Source of the DNA: Acinetobacter courvalinii
GTDB lineage: Bacteria; Pseudomonadota; Gammaproteobacteria; Pseudomonadales; Moraxellaceae
Reading direction: 5' to 3'
Length of the DNA: 64,000 nucleotides
Assembly (NCBI RefSeq): GCF_014635545.1
Contig: NZ_BMDA01000001.1
Span: 1,504,739 to 1,568,738, forward strand
Positions within the stretch are counted from its first letter, which is position 1. Each line of letters opens with the position of its first letter. This document shows positions 25,696 to 34,946 of the stretch, piece after piece. Below the pieces are notes generated by a model that searched no databases, was not told the DNA's origin, and saw nothing but the letters and a program-made list of their open reading frames with translations. Both the position numbers and the translations under genes were made by a program.

Positions 25696-28269
25696 ATGTC
25701 AAAGAAAAATGCAACAGCTAAATTCTTGAAGCGTCGTATCTGTTATTACCTGACTTCAGGGGTAATCACCGTAACGCTGCCTATGGCTGTTTATGCAGTA
25801 GAACAGACAACAGAACAAGCAGCACCTATGGAAGCGGAATTCGACTCTGTTTTTTTAATCGGTGATGCACAAAAAGTTGATATTTCCCGCTTTAAATACG
25901 GCAACCCTGTTTTACCGGGCGAATATAACGTTGATGTCTACATCAATGGCAACTGGTTTGGCAAAAGAAGAATGATGTTTCGTTCAACGGAACAAAACCA
26001 GAATGCTTTTACCTGTTTTACTTCAGGTTCTTTACTTGAATATGGTGTAAAGCAAGAAGTTCTGGTCAACCGTACTGAATCGAATGCGCCAAATGCATGC
26101 TATAAAATCGAAGAATGGATTGAAAATGCCTATTACGATTTCGATACCTCACGCCTGCGTATCGACATTTCGATTCCACAAATTGCATTACAAAAAAATG
26201 CCCAGGGCTATGTAGACCCAAGTATCTGGGATCGCGGTGTTAATGCCGGATTTTTATCGTATAGCGGTAGTGCTTACAAAACTTTTAACCGTTTAAATGA
26301 TAATAAAGAGACTACCAATGCCTTTATGGCAATTACAGCGGGTGCAAACATTGCAGGATGGCAACTTCGCCATAACGGTCAGTGGCAATGGCAAGATGGC
26401 GCTCAAAGTGAACTAGACCCAACGAATAAGAAGAAATCTAACTACGAATCTACCAGCACTTATTTACAACGTGCCTTTCCTCAATATCGCGGGGTTTTAA
26501 CCCTAGGTGATAGCTTTACCAATGGTGAGTTATTTGACTCATTCGGTTATCGCGGCCTAGATTTTTCCAGCGATGACCGCATGCTGCCGAATAGTATGCT
26601 CGGCTATGCGCCCCGTATTCGTGGTAATGCCAAAACCAATGCGAAAGTAGAAGTTCGTCAACAGGGTCAGTTGATTTACCAGACCACGGTTGCGCCAGGT
26701 AGCTTTGAAATTAATGATCTCTACCCGACAGGTTTTGGTGGTGAACTTGAAGTTTCGATTATTGAATCGAATGGTGAAATACAAAAGCTAGCGGTTCCTT
26801 ATGCATCTGTTGTGCAAATGCTGCGCCCGGGACTCAGCCGCTACTCTATCACTGCTGGTGAGTTCCGTGATCGTGATATTGATTTAACGCCGTGGGTGAC
26901 GCAAGGTAAATACCAACGTGGTATTAACAACTACTTGACCGGTTATACCGGCTTTCAACTGGCTGAAGACTACAGTGCCTTACTATTAGGTGCCGCGGTA
27001 GCAACACCTATTGGTGCGGTCTCTTTTGACGTGACCCAGTCCAATACTGACTTTGACAAGCAAGGTTCACAATCTGGGCAAAGTTTCCGTCTCAGTTATA
27101 GCAAACTGATTTCACCGACCAATACCAACTTAACCTTGGCAGCCTATCGTTATTCGACGGAAAACTATTATAAATTACGTGATGCCCTGCTCATTCGTGA
27201 CCTTGAAGATAAAGGTGTGAATACCTTTGCGGTCGGTAAACAACGTAGTGAATTCCAGATTACCCTGAACCAAGGCCTGCCTGAGGGCTGGGGTAATGTT
27301 TATATGGTCGGCTCGTGGAATGATTACTGGAACCGTAATGAGACCAGTCGCCAATATCAAATCGGTTACAGCAATAATTACCATGGTTTGACCTATGGTC
27401 TTTCTGCGACCAATCGTGAGATTGAATACGGTTCAAGAAATCAAACCCGTGATACTGAATATTTGATGACCCTTTCTTTCCCGATCAATTTCAGAAAGAG
27501 TTCTGTCAACGTCAATGCGACCGCGTCTGAAAATAGCCGCACCGTGGGTATGAGCGGAATGGTTGGTGATCGTTTCAATTATGGTGCTTCTGTATCTCAT
27601 CAAGACAGACAGAATCCAAGTTTTAACGTGAATAGCCGTTATCGTACGAACTTTGCGACCGTAGGTGGCTCATATAGCATCGCTGATGCTTATCAACAGG
27701 CGATGCTCAGTGTAAGTGGCAGTATCGTTGCCCATGAAAAAGGTATCCTGTTTGGTCCGGAACAAGGGCAAACTATGGTGCTGGTCTATGCACCAGATGC
27801 TGCAGGTGCCAAAGTTAACAATACCGTTGGACTCAGCGTAAATAAGGCTGGTTATGCCGTGATTCCTTATGTCACACCTTACCGTTTGAATGACATCACA
27901 CTTGATCCGCAAGAAATGTCAACCAATGTTGAATTGGAAGAAACCAGCCAGCGTATTGCCCCATTTGCGGGCGCGATTGCAAAAGTTGATTTCTCGACCA
28001 AGAAGGGCTATGCCATCTACATCAATACCAAAACAGCAACAGGTGAAAGCTTACCGTTTGCATCGCAAGTTTTTAATGCTAAAGATGAATCTGTTGGTAT
28101 TGTTGCCCAAGGCAGCATGGTGTATTTACGTACCCAAGAGCCAAAAGGTGATTTGTATGTAAAATGGGGCGATGAAGCCAATGAACAGTGCCAATTCAGT
28201 TATGATGTTAGCGCACAAATTTCTAAAGATCAGCAAAGCATGATCATGTCTGAGGCCGTATGCAAATGA
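25696..28269 (+). CDS. Outer-membrane pilus usher (PapC/FimD family)
   Basis: An 857-residue usher. A signal-like hydrophobic segment follows a basic N-terminus (YYLTSGVITVTLPMAVYA). The N-terminal chaperone-binding domain begins near AEFDSVFLIGDAQKVDISRF; the barrel includes the signature YRGVLTLGDSFTNGELFDSF and the conserved FRGLDFSSDDRMLP-like stretch; the plug follows GYAPRIRGNA. The C-terminal domains end with a cysteine pair (EQCQFSYD and AVCK). It forms the outer-membrane pore through which the pilus grows. Its stop overlaps the adhesin start in an ATGA junction, showing translational coupling. Confidence 0.96.
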   Translation: MSKKNATAKFLKRRICYYLTSGVITVTLPMAVYAVEQTTEQAAPMEAEFDSVFLIGDAQKVDISRFKYGNPVLPGEYNVDVYINGNWFGKRRMMFRSTEQNQNAFTCFTSGSLLEYGVKQEVLVNRTESNAPNACYKIEEWIENAYYDFDTSRLRIDISIPQIALQKNAQGYVDPSIWDRGVNAGFLSYSGSAYKTFNRLNDNKETTNAFMAITAGANIAGWQLRHNGQWQWQDGAQSELDPTNKKKSNYESTSTYLQRAFPQYRGVLTLGDSFTNGELFDSFGYRGLDFSSDDRMLPNSMLGYAPRIRGNAKTNAKVEVRQQGQLIYQTTVAPGSFEINDLYPTGFGGELEVSIIESNGEIQKLAVPYASVVQMLRPGLSRYSITAGEFRDRDIDLTPWVTQGKYQRGINNYLTGYTGFQLAEDYSALLLGAAVATPIGAVSFDVTQSNTDFDKQGSQSGQSFRLSYSKLISPTNTNLTLAAYRYSTENYYKLRDALLIRDLEDKGVNTFAVGKQRSEFQITLNQGLPEGWGNVYMVGSWNDYWNRNETSRQYQIGYSNNYHGLTYGLSATNREIEYGSRNQTRDTEYLMTLSFPINFRKSSVNVNATASENSRTVGMSGMVGDRFNYGASVSHQDRQNPSFNVNSRYRTNFATVGGSYSIADAYQQAMLSVSGSIVAHEKGILFGPEQGQTMVLVYAPDAAGAKVNNTVGLSVNKAGYAVIPYVTPYRLNDITLDPQEMSTNVELEETSQRIAPFAGAIAKVDFSTKKGYAIYINTKTATGESLPFASQVFNAKDESVGIVAQGSMVYLRTQEPKGDLYVKWGDEANEQCQFSYDVSAQISKDQQSMIMSEAVCK

Positions 28270-29279
28270 AAAAATTACTATTAAGCAGTGCCTTGGTTGC
28301 TGTAGGTTTTGGTATCAATACAGCAGCTCAAGCTGCTTGTTCAACTAGCGCGGGTTTCAGAACAATTGACGTCTCCATGCAAGTTGGTCGAGTTGTAGTT
28401 CGACCAAGTGACCCCGTTGGTAAAATCTTAGTTAAATCTCTTTTTGAAATTCGTCCTGATTCTAGAACAACATATACTTGTAATAGTAGCGATATGATGG
28501 TCGCACGGTTACTACAAAATTATGCAATTAGTCCACTGGGCGATAATATCTATTCAACCAATATCCCAGGTATTGGAATTCGTCTTTATCGAGAAGCTTT
28601 TAACGCAACGAATTTCTCAGGATATTATCCTTATACCCGATCTGTACCAAGTACTCGTATTAGCCTTGCCGAGGGCTATTTCGTTGTTGAAATTGTGAAG
28701 ACAGCAGAAAATACAGGCTCAGGAACATTAGTGCCTGGTGTTTATAGTACTTATTATGCTGGAAACAGGAATGATCGCCCTTTCTTAACCAGTACTGTTT
28801 ACGGTAACGCTATTACGATTGCTTCTTCTTCTTGTGAATGGAGAGGTGATATTAATAAAGCGGTACAACTTCCAACTGTGATGAAATCAGGCTTTAAAGG
28901 AATTGGTTCTACTCAAGGAGAGCAATCTTTTGAACTAAATATTCTCTGTAATGGTGGTGAAAACCAAACAGGTTATGAAGAAAAGAACCTTATTAGTTTA
29001 ACCTTTGATTACCAACAAGAAGGCAATAACACTCAGGTTTTAAAGAATCTTGAGCCAAACTCGACTAAAGCGAATGGTGTTGGCGTTCAACTTGTGTGGA
29101 ATTATCAGAATAAAAATCAAGTTATTGGCTTAGGTAATAAATTAGAGCTAGGAACAGTGAAATCGAACCAAACCGTTCAATACAATGTTCCACTAACAGC
29201 TCGTTATTATCAAACTGCAGCCAATGTCACTGCGGGTAAAGTCCGCGCTATGGCTACAGTGACGATCCAATACGATTAA
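28266..29279 (+). CDS. Two-domain pilus tip adhesin (FimH/AcuG-like)
   Basis: A 337-residue secreted protein with signal peptide KKLLLSSALVAVGFGINTAAQA. The N-terminal ~170 residues form an unfamiliar receptor-binding (lectin-like) domain with a disulfide between the first mature Cys and TYTCNSSD. The C-terminal half from about SSCEWRGDINKAVQLP to TVTIQYD is a pilin domain with its own cysteine pair (SSCEW and NILCNGG), so it plugs onto the tip of the fibre. The ATG at 28266 is chosen because it forms ATGA overlap with the usher; an ATG at 28260 is also in frame. Ligand unknown. Confidence 0.88.
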   Translation: MKKLLLSSALVAVGFGINTAAQAACSTSAGFRTIDVSMQVGRVVVRPSDPVGKILVKSLFEIRPDSRTTYTCNSSDMMVARLLQNYAISPLGDNIYSTNIPGIGIRLYREAFNATNFSGYYPYTRSVPSTRISLAEGYFVVEIVKTAENTGSGTLVPGVYSTYYAGNRNDRPFLTSTVYGNAITIASSSCEWRGDINKAVQLPTVMKSGFKGIGSTQGEQSFELNILCNGGENQTGYEEKNLISLTFDYQQEGNNTQVLKNLEPNSTKANGVGVQLVWNYQNKNQVIGLGNKLELGTVKSNQTVQYNVPLTARYYQTAANVTAGKVRAMATVTIQYD

Positions 29280-29287
29280 CCTTTTAT

Positions 29288-29319
29288 AAGACCTCTTCCC
29301 AAACAAGAGGTCTTTTTTT
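29288..29319 (+). terminator. Terminator of the pilus operon
   Basis: AAGACCTCTT/AAGAGGTCTT stem, 7-base loop, seven T; just after the adhesin stop, separating the operon from the lipoprotein gene. Confidence 0.92.
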
Positions 29320-29432
29320 ATAAAAACTCAAAAAATATAATTAAGTTATTAATTTTTAAAATCAATAACTCAAAAAATACTCACATTTAATTTTTGATAA
29401 AAGCCGTAAATAACACACCAGAGGAATAATCA

Positions 29433-30415
29433 ATGAAAAAACTGAGCATATTTGCACTTAGCCTAGCCTTACTCGGCTGTGGTGAAAATCAAAATGGTTC
29501 ACAACAAAATGCTATTTCTACTCAATCAACAGCAGCACCATCCTCAAGCTTTAGTTTGCGTAGTTTTAGCCAGCCACAAACATGTCAGTATAACTTTGAT
29601 GCCACACAACAAGATTATGATGCTTTATGGAACAATCAAAATTCAGAATATCTGATGGGTATATTTCCAGCAATCAATGGTCAAAAGTTTAGCTTAACCG
29701 TTGCCCCCCTTATTTTTCAAATAGCGACCCTGAGTACGGTACTTTTAATTACTTACAATACTTAGCTACCAGTAAAGCAAGGTTTTATTCGGCAATAAAT
29801 TCTCCATACTTTCCATACTTACAAGATGGTTTAGGAGATTTTAACTTACCAAAAACAGGGATTCTTGCACTGGAAATGCAACTCTATATACCTGGCGCCC
29901 CACTAAGTGGGGGTTATTACGGAGAACCAGGTTCATCTTATTTCGCAGATATTAATTTTAGTGGAATCTCTGAAAATGGATATGTTGTAAGGTCAGGATA
30001 TAGTTTCATGGCAGGTGCCGCTGATCCTGATTTCGGTGAAAACCCACCATCCGTATTATTTATGCTTGGTTACCCAAATAGTGATGAGACTGAGTATACT
30101 TCAGTTGCTTATTACTACAATAAAATGACCGACTATCAAAGTAAATATCATCGCGTAGGTATCTATATCAACCAAAATACCAAACAGGTTGGCTTTATTG
30201 TTAATGGTGTTGATCAGGGGTATCAAGGAACACTCCCTGCTCCATTGAAAAATATAGGTTTTGATATTCGTAGCTGGGTTGGTTCTGATAAGGATGGTGT
30301 ATTCTCAGACAAACTTGCGGGACTAGAATTCACATCTGAGCTGATCACTGACCGCAATGCACTACAATTCAGTTACCCTCAAGGCACAACGGACATCTGC
30401 GGTAATGTAATTTAG
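29433..30415 (+). pseudogene. Lipoprotein gene interrupted by a frameshift at a C6 run
   Basis: The first frame (29433-29765) encodes a lipoprotein start, KKLSIFALSLALLGC, then CQYNFDATQQDYDALW, and stops soon after base 29710. The frame that carries on is offset by one base: from about 29710 it reads PYFSNSDPEYGTFNYLQYLA and continues open to the stop at 30415 (last residues TDICGNVI). Adding one C to the six C at 29704-29709 would join the two into one 327-residue lipoprotein. The C-terminal part looks like a beta-sandwich carbohydrate-binding fold and may be the Acinetobacter DUF4882 family. Either a broken gene, a phase-variable gene caught off, or a base-calling error. AGAGGAAT precedes the start; own terminator follows. 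Confidence 0.8.
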
Positions 30416-30431
30416 TCTAGCTTAGTGTCAC

Positions 30432-30461
30432 AAAAGCCTAATCGACGATTAGGCTTTTTTT
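30432..30461 (+). terminator. Terminator of the frameshifted lipoprotein gene
   Basis: AAAAGCCTAATC/GATTAGGCTTTT stem with a GAC-type loop and long T-run, about 17 bases past the stop. Confidence 0.9.
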
Positions 30462-30773
30462 GTTACCCAAAATAGCAATCGCATAATTCTCCCGTAACAA
30501 TGGTATGCCTAAGTTCCATATTTGAGTTTTAAAATATGCTACAACAGTCGCATAATGTATACTAGAAAGATCAGGTTTTTAAATTCGCATTAAAACAAAA
30601 ATATGTGACACGATTAACAAAATAAATTTATTATATTAATTATCAATTTAAAAATAAAACCTTAAATAGATCACACTTTAAATAAATATTTAATTAAAAA
30701 TTTATTTAAATATTGCCTCGATAATAAATTCCATGTTAATTAATACTTAATACATTTATAAAAGGCAATAAAT
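30462..30773. promoter_or_regulatory. A/T-rich gene-free region before the pilin-like peptide gene
   Basis: About 310 bases. The right half is almost pure A/T, like the region upstream of the pilus operon. A TATACT element at about 30557-30562 could be a -10 box. No gene or repeat recognised. Confidence 0.4.
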
Positions 30774-31067
30774 ATGTATAACTATATTTATAAATCTGCC
30801 CTACTTTTATCATTAATGGCATTTGCTTCGGTTAGTTATGCTGCAAGCACAATCCAGCTGAATGGAAGTATTGTAGAAGATACCTGTTCTCAACAACTGC
30901 AAATCAATGAATGCGAACAATTGAACATGTTACGGCAAAAAATTGAATCCCAAACTATTTCATTAAGCGATTTAAATACTTCACCTCAAAAAAACACCAT
31001 GACTGAGATTAGCTTTGAGCAATTTCCAGATCATAAAAACGCCATTATTATTGCAAACTACTACTAG
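30774..31067 (+). CDS. Secreted short protein with pilin-like N-terminus
   Basis: A 97-residue protein with a clear signal peptide (YKSALLLSLMAFASVSYA). The mature start ASTIQLNGSIVEDTCSQQ closely resembles the first strand and first cysteine of usher-assembled pilins (compare ADGTITINGLVTDKTCD in the major subunit here), but the rest is too short for a complete pilin fold and rich in Gln and Ser. AAAGG lies about 8 bases before the ATG. A terminator follows. It might be a shrunken pilin, a pilus terminator or regulator, or an unrelated secreted peptide. Confidence 0.7.
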   Translation: MYNYIYKSALLLSLMAFASVSYAASTIQLNGSIVEDTCSQQLQINECEQLNMLRQKIESQTISLSDLNTSPQKNTMTEISFEQFPDHKNAIIIANYY

Positions 31068-31527
31068 TTAATATATTTATTATCAAGATGTGATTCAGTT
31101 AACATTAATAACAGATTCACATCTTTTTAATAATCAAAAAACTTTTTTAGATTTAATTGTTAGTATTAAATACTTAAAATTTATTTATTGCATTTTTATC
31201 AGCATGAAAAACGAGCTATTCAATATTTTGATTAAGTTACGGGCATAACGAGCAGACATTTACTCTGCACGTTCTTACGTGGGTAGATTGAAGATAGAAA
31301 GCAAAAATGGCGGATACTTTAACAAATCCCAAGCAAGCATAGAGCTCAGCGGTTTGAGTACAACTGATCTAAAAAATTTTTGTAGCTGCCCTCTTTTACA
31401 ATATGACATTCCCTTATTTAGTTTAGTCCTTTAAGCTGAAGAAATAGCTAGGATGCTCTGATCTATTTCTCACGATATTCTGCTCTGCGGGCAATGCTAA
31501 ACCATATACAAGTCTTCAAGCGCGATT
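31068..31527. other. Gene-free region
   Basis: 460 bases. After the hairpin at 31085-31128 nothing is open for more than a few dozen codons on either strand. The middle (31,200-31,400) is less A/T-rich than the flanks and could be a decayed gene, but no family is recognisable. Confidence 0.4.
31085..31128 (+). terminator. Terminator of the pilin-like peptide gene
   Basis: AAGATGTGATTC/GATTCACATCTT stem with one mismatch and a 17-base loop, then T-run; 18 bases past the stop. Confidence 0.75.
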
Positions 31528-31953
31528 CTACTCAAAAATACTCACTTGAGTCTGACCATCTATTGAAAATATACATTTGCCTTTAAATTCTTGTGCATTC
31601 CCCAGCTCATTTTCAGCGCAGAACTCCAGATAAAGATATACGTCTCCACTTTTTTGATTTATATAATAATTCCCACGCAAATTATCGTTAAAACTCACGC
31701 TTTTTTTCTTTATTACATTGGCCAGCACAAGTTTTTTGCACTTTTGGATCAATTTTTCTTTATTTAAATTAATTTCAGATTTTCGAATATAAGAAGTGTT
31801 TTTACTCAAATCTCTGATATTTTCTTGATTATCATTCTCAATAATATAAGAATCAAACTCCGTCATTATATTAGAGTCTTTACTCTTATAATCTTCAAAA
31901 CTTTCACACCCGAATAAAAATAACATCATGGTGAAAGCTAAGACATTCTTCAC
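31528..31953 (-). CDS. Unknown lipoprotein
   Basis: A 141-residue protein with a lipoprotein signal (KNVLAFTMMLFLFGC, lipobox LFGC at Cys16). The mature part is hydrophilic and Asn/Lys/Glu-rich, with a second region of beta character (GNYYINQKSGDVYLYLEFC and GKCIFSIDGQ) and three further cysteines that could pair in the periplasm. No family is recognised. The low-GC composition is like that of the type VI island genes. Confidence 0.65.
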   Translation of the reverse strand: MKNVLAFTMMLFLFGCESFEDYKSKDSNIMTEFDSYIIENDNQENIRDLSKNTSYIRKSEINLNKEKLIQKCKKLVLANVIKKKSVSFNDNLRGNYYINQKSGDVYLYLEFCAENELGNAQEFKGKCIFSIDGQTQVSIFE

Positions 31954-32134
31954 TTTAATAATCTATAAGAATAAAAACTATAAGATATCAAAAATAATGA
32001 AATATGACAAAGGATAATACCTCCGTCTGAGCATAATTATGATGGGACTTATATAGTCTTAAGATAATTCAAGAAGATACTACAGGTCTTGCCCTATTGT
32101 TTTATTGCTATTGCGACCATTAATTTTTAGACAT

Positions 32135-32170
32135 TAAAAAAGCACTTACAATAAATACATGTAAGTGCTT
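32135..32170 (-). terminator. Terminator of the CAU tRNA gene
   Basis: AAGCACTTACA/TGTAAGTGCTT 11-bp stem, read leftwards into six T, starting 9 bases beyond the tRNA 3' end. Confidence 0.88.
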
Positions 32171-32178
32171 GATATATA

Positions 32179-32255
<77 letters not shown>

Positions 32256-32527
32256 TATAAATTTCAATCATATTGATATGATGAATGCTGCCTGATCTTA
32301 GTCAAATTTAACTTCAATTACAAGCAGATGATTTTATCAAACCACCTAAAAAAGTGTTAAAAATCATAAACTGCGCTGATTCTATCTGATCTCGCTATAA
32401 TGAGTAAAGTAAATATTGCACGGTTTTGATCATTTTAAAGCCATCCAAATTGCTGTCATCTGGTGTTTTCGGATATGTATTTTCCTCAAAACTCGTATTA
32501 AACTGCGACCACGCACAGCCAATGATC

Positions 32528-33079
32528 ATGGATATGAAAAAGTTTTTAGGAAAATCTATTTTTAAAGCAACAGGTTGGACATATAATGTTGATCCAGCAA
32601 TCTTAGAGAATAAACAAGTCATTATCGGTTTTGAGCATACCTCTAATCTCGATACCATCCTTTCTCTGGCTTTGTTTGATATTTTAGAGATTAAAATTCA
32701 TACGCTTATTAAAAAAGAATTATTTAAAGGCCCATTAAAACCAATTTTACAACGTTTAGGTGGCATTCCTGTAGACCGCAAAGCCAGTAAAGATATTGTC
32801 ACGCAAATGGTGGAGCTATTTAACCAGAATGATTGTTTTAATCTGGTGATTGCACCGGAAGCAACCCGTGCTAAAGATGGTGAAGCGCGTAAACCGATCC
32901 GTACCGGTTTCTGGCATATCGCCAAAGCAGCCAATGTTCCAATCATTCTGATGTATGCCAATGCCCGAACCAAACAAGGCGGCATCCTGGGCAAAATCTA
33001 CCCGACCGAACTGCAACAGGATCTGGAAAAGATCAAGGCGCTGTATGCGGAATACGACATAGACGTAAAAATTAGCTAA
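32528..33079 (+). CDS. 1-acyl-glycerol-3-phosphate acyltransferase-like protein (PlsC family)
   Basis: A 183-residue acyltransferase. The catalytic HX4D motif is HTSNLD, followed by the EATRAKDGEARK block corresponding to the EGTRS motif that binds the glycerol phosphate. GGIPVDRKASKDI is another family block. It joins acyl groups to a lysophospholipid or related acceptor at the inner membrane. The start is uncertain: ATGs at 32522, 32528 and 32534 are in frame, with no clear ribosome-binding site, and an upstream frame from 32426 is less likely. Shorter than E. coli PlsC and without an obvious N-terminal span. Confidence 0.85.
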   Translation: MDMKKFLGKSIFKATGWTYNVDPAILENKQVIIGFEHTSNLDTILSLALFDILEIKIHTLIKKELFKGPLKPILQRLGGIPVDRKASKDIVTQMVELFNQNDCFNLVIAPEATRAKDGEARKPIRTGFWHIAKAANVPIILMYANARTKQGGILGKIYPTELQQDLEKIKALYAEYDIDVKIS

Positions 33080-33221
33080 TGGCCCCTGTCTATTTGTTCA
33101 ATCTTTGATACTTGAGCAAGATTTTAAATTTTGAATATCAGTTCGAGCAGTTTTCAACAAAACCTTGCCTATGCTAATATTCCTGCACTTTTTTGAGTTT
33201 TAATTTTTTGGAGTTACTTCC

Positions 33222-33971
33222 ATGGCGGGTCATTCTAAATGGGCCAATATTAAGCATCGTAAAGCTAAACAAGATGCAAGTCGCGGTAAGGTTTTTACTA
33301 AATACATCCGCGAAATCGTAACTGCTGCGCGTTTAGGCGGACCAGATGCTGCAAGCAACCCACGTTTACGTGCTGTTGTCGAAAAAGCACTTTCAGTCAA
33401 TATGACACGCGACACCATTAACCGTGCGATCCAGCGTGGTGCTGGCGGCGAAGATAATGATGATTTAAAAGAAGTAACCTATGAAGGTTATGGTGTTGGC
33501 GGTGTGGCCGTTATTGTCGAAACCATGACCGATAACCTGAACCGTACCGTGCCAGATGTTCGTCACTGTTTCTCAAAAACCAATGGTAACTTGGGTACTA
33601 ATGGTTCAGTGGCTTATCTGTTCACCAAACGTGGCGAAATTTCTTTTGACGATGTGTCTTTAGAAGATAAAGTCATGGAAGTTGCTTTAGAAGCAGGTGC
33701 TGACGATATCGAGATTGATGAAGACAGTATCTTGGTAATTACCAGCCCGGAAAGCTTTGGTGACGTTCAGGATGCACTTACAGCTGCAGGTTTAAAATCT
33801 GACAACGCTGAAGTTGTGATGAGCCCATCGACTAAAGCTGAAATCACCGATATTGATCAAGCTAAACAAATCATGAAGATGATTGATATGCTTGAAGATC
33901 TTGATGATGTTCAAAACGTGTATACCAACGTTGAATTCTCTGAAGAGGTTTTAGCGCAACTTGATGCCTAA
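33222..33971 (+). CDS. yebC: YebC/PmpR-family protein
   Basis: A 249-residue YebC. The N-terminus [22 protein letters not shown] is diagnostic, followed by [22 protein letters not shown] and the acidic C-terminal domain ([14 protein letters not shown]). Members were described as transcription regulators (PmpR); more recent work links the family to translation of proline-rich stretches. Which applies here cannot be seen. TTGGAG lies 10 bases before the ATG. It is not next to ruvC, its common neighbour, which lies 14 kb away. Confidence 0.96.
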   Translation: MAGHSKWANIKHRKAKQDASRGKVFTKYIREIVTAARLGGPDAASNPRLRAVVEKALSVNMTRDTINRAIQRGAGGEDNDDLKEVTYEGYGVGGVAVIVETMTDNLNRTVPDVRHCFSKTNGNLGTNGSVAYLFTKRGEISFDDVSLEDKVMEVALEAGADDIEIDEDSILVITSPESFGDVQDALTAAGLKSDNAEVVMSPSTKAEITDIDQAKQIMKMIDMLEDLDDVQNVYTNVEFSEEVLAQLDA

Positions 33972-33989
33972 ACCTTTCTGCCGAGTAAA

Positions 33990-34018
33990 AAATGCATCTG
34001 TTTAGATGCATTTTTTTA
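33990..34018. terminator. Terminator shared by yebC and the convergent Lrp-type gene
   Basis: AAATGCATCT/AGATGCATTT stem, loop GTTT, followed by seven T. It overlaps the last codons of the gene ending at 34016. Confidence 0.88.
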
Positions 34019-34486
34019 TAGCTTGTTTAAAAGTTTATAGCAGTTAAAGACATTATATTCCTTAATCACAAAGCTGGAATGCAGCGCCACCACACTGTCG
34101 ATCTTTCCAATACGGCGCAACAGGATTTCACTATAGTCATCCATATTGCGGGCCACCAGTTCCAGGATAAAGTCAGCGCTCTGTCCGGTCACCAGGAATG
34201 CATTGGTCACTTCCGGAATATCTTCCAGTTCCTGCAAGAACTTATCAAAAGTTTCACTATCGTGTTTGCTCAATGAAACCTGCAAAAGAATATGTAGGCT
34301 AAAGCCCAGTTTATTAAAATTGATTTCTCGTTTGAGCTGTCCCATCACTTGGGATTCGATCAGATTTTTAATGCGTCTATGCACTGAACTAACCGAAAGG
34401 TTAATACGTTCTGATAGCTCATTCAGATTGACATCTTCATGGGTCAAAATTTCAAGAATTTGTTTATCAAAACGGTCCAATTCCAT
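34016..34486 (-). CDS. Lrp/AsnC-family transcription regulator
   Basis: A 156-residue Lrp-type protein. Start ATG at 34486 (MELDRFDKQILEIL) with GAGGA 8 bases upstream. N-terminal HTH at residues about 18-50 (LSERINLSVSSVHRRIKNL); C-terminal RAM/AsnC ligand domain (ILLQVSLSKHDSETFDKFLQ, then FLVTGQSADFILELVARNMDD). Such regulators sense amino acids and control transport or catabolism genes. No obvious target is divergent from it, since the next gene on the left is yebC and on the right a GST; autoregulation is likely. Confidence 0.92.
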   Translation of the reverse strand: MELDRFDKQILEILTHEDVNLNELSERINLSVSSVHRRIKNLIESQVMGQLKREINFNKLGFSLHILLQVSLSKHDSETFDKFLQELEDIPEVTNAFLVTGQSADFILELVARNMDDYSEILLRRIGKIDSVVALHSSFVIKEYNVFNCYKLLNKL

Positions 34487-34897
34487 TTTACAGTCCTCAT
34501 GTGTTATCTCGGTTTTTTCGGAACTGTTTACCACCAGTAATTTTTAAGGGTCAAGGGAAAACATTCGTTTAACTTTTGACAATGCTGCATGGATAACGCA
34601 AACACGATTCCGATAAACTTGTGGTTTATCTTTGTCTCAAAGCCGAAACAAGACCTTTTGAGCAACTGTTCAACTGATCTCCCAATAGCTGAACAACTCG
34701 TTTCGATCCCCATCACACCCTGAAACATAAGATAACAAAGCCGTTTTATAATTATTTCCCTCTTTTCAGTTTTTTTAAAGTAAATTTGGCAATAATTTCT
34801 ACTATTTTCAGCTTAAAACGAATTTTCTTTTAAAAATTAATTTTATTCACTAATAATTTTTTACTTTTTCGGCAGTTTTTCTATTTTCTTTCTCATT
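34487..34897. promoter_or_regulatory. Gene-free region upstream of the Lrp-type gene
   Basis: About 410 bases. The 34,735-34,890 part is very A/T-rich; the part next to the regulator has mixed composition. No convincing operator or gene was recognised. Confidence 0.4.
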
Positions 34898-34932
34898 AAA
34901 AAAAGCCCCGATGATTGCATCAGGGCTTTTTT
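34898..34932 (-). terminator. Terminator of the glutathione transferase-like gene
   Basis: AAAAAGCCCTGATG/CATCGGGGCTTTTT stem with one wobble; 14 bases past the stop at 34947. Confidence 0.9.
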
Positions 34933-34946
34933 ACAGCATCATTTAC

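Noticed and set aside
31068-31527. Transposase or insertion-sequence remnant in the gene-free stretch
   Set aside because: No terminal inverted repeats, target duplication or transposase-like frame could be recognised.
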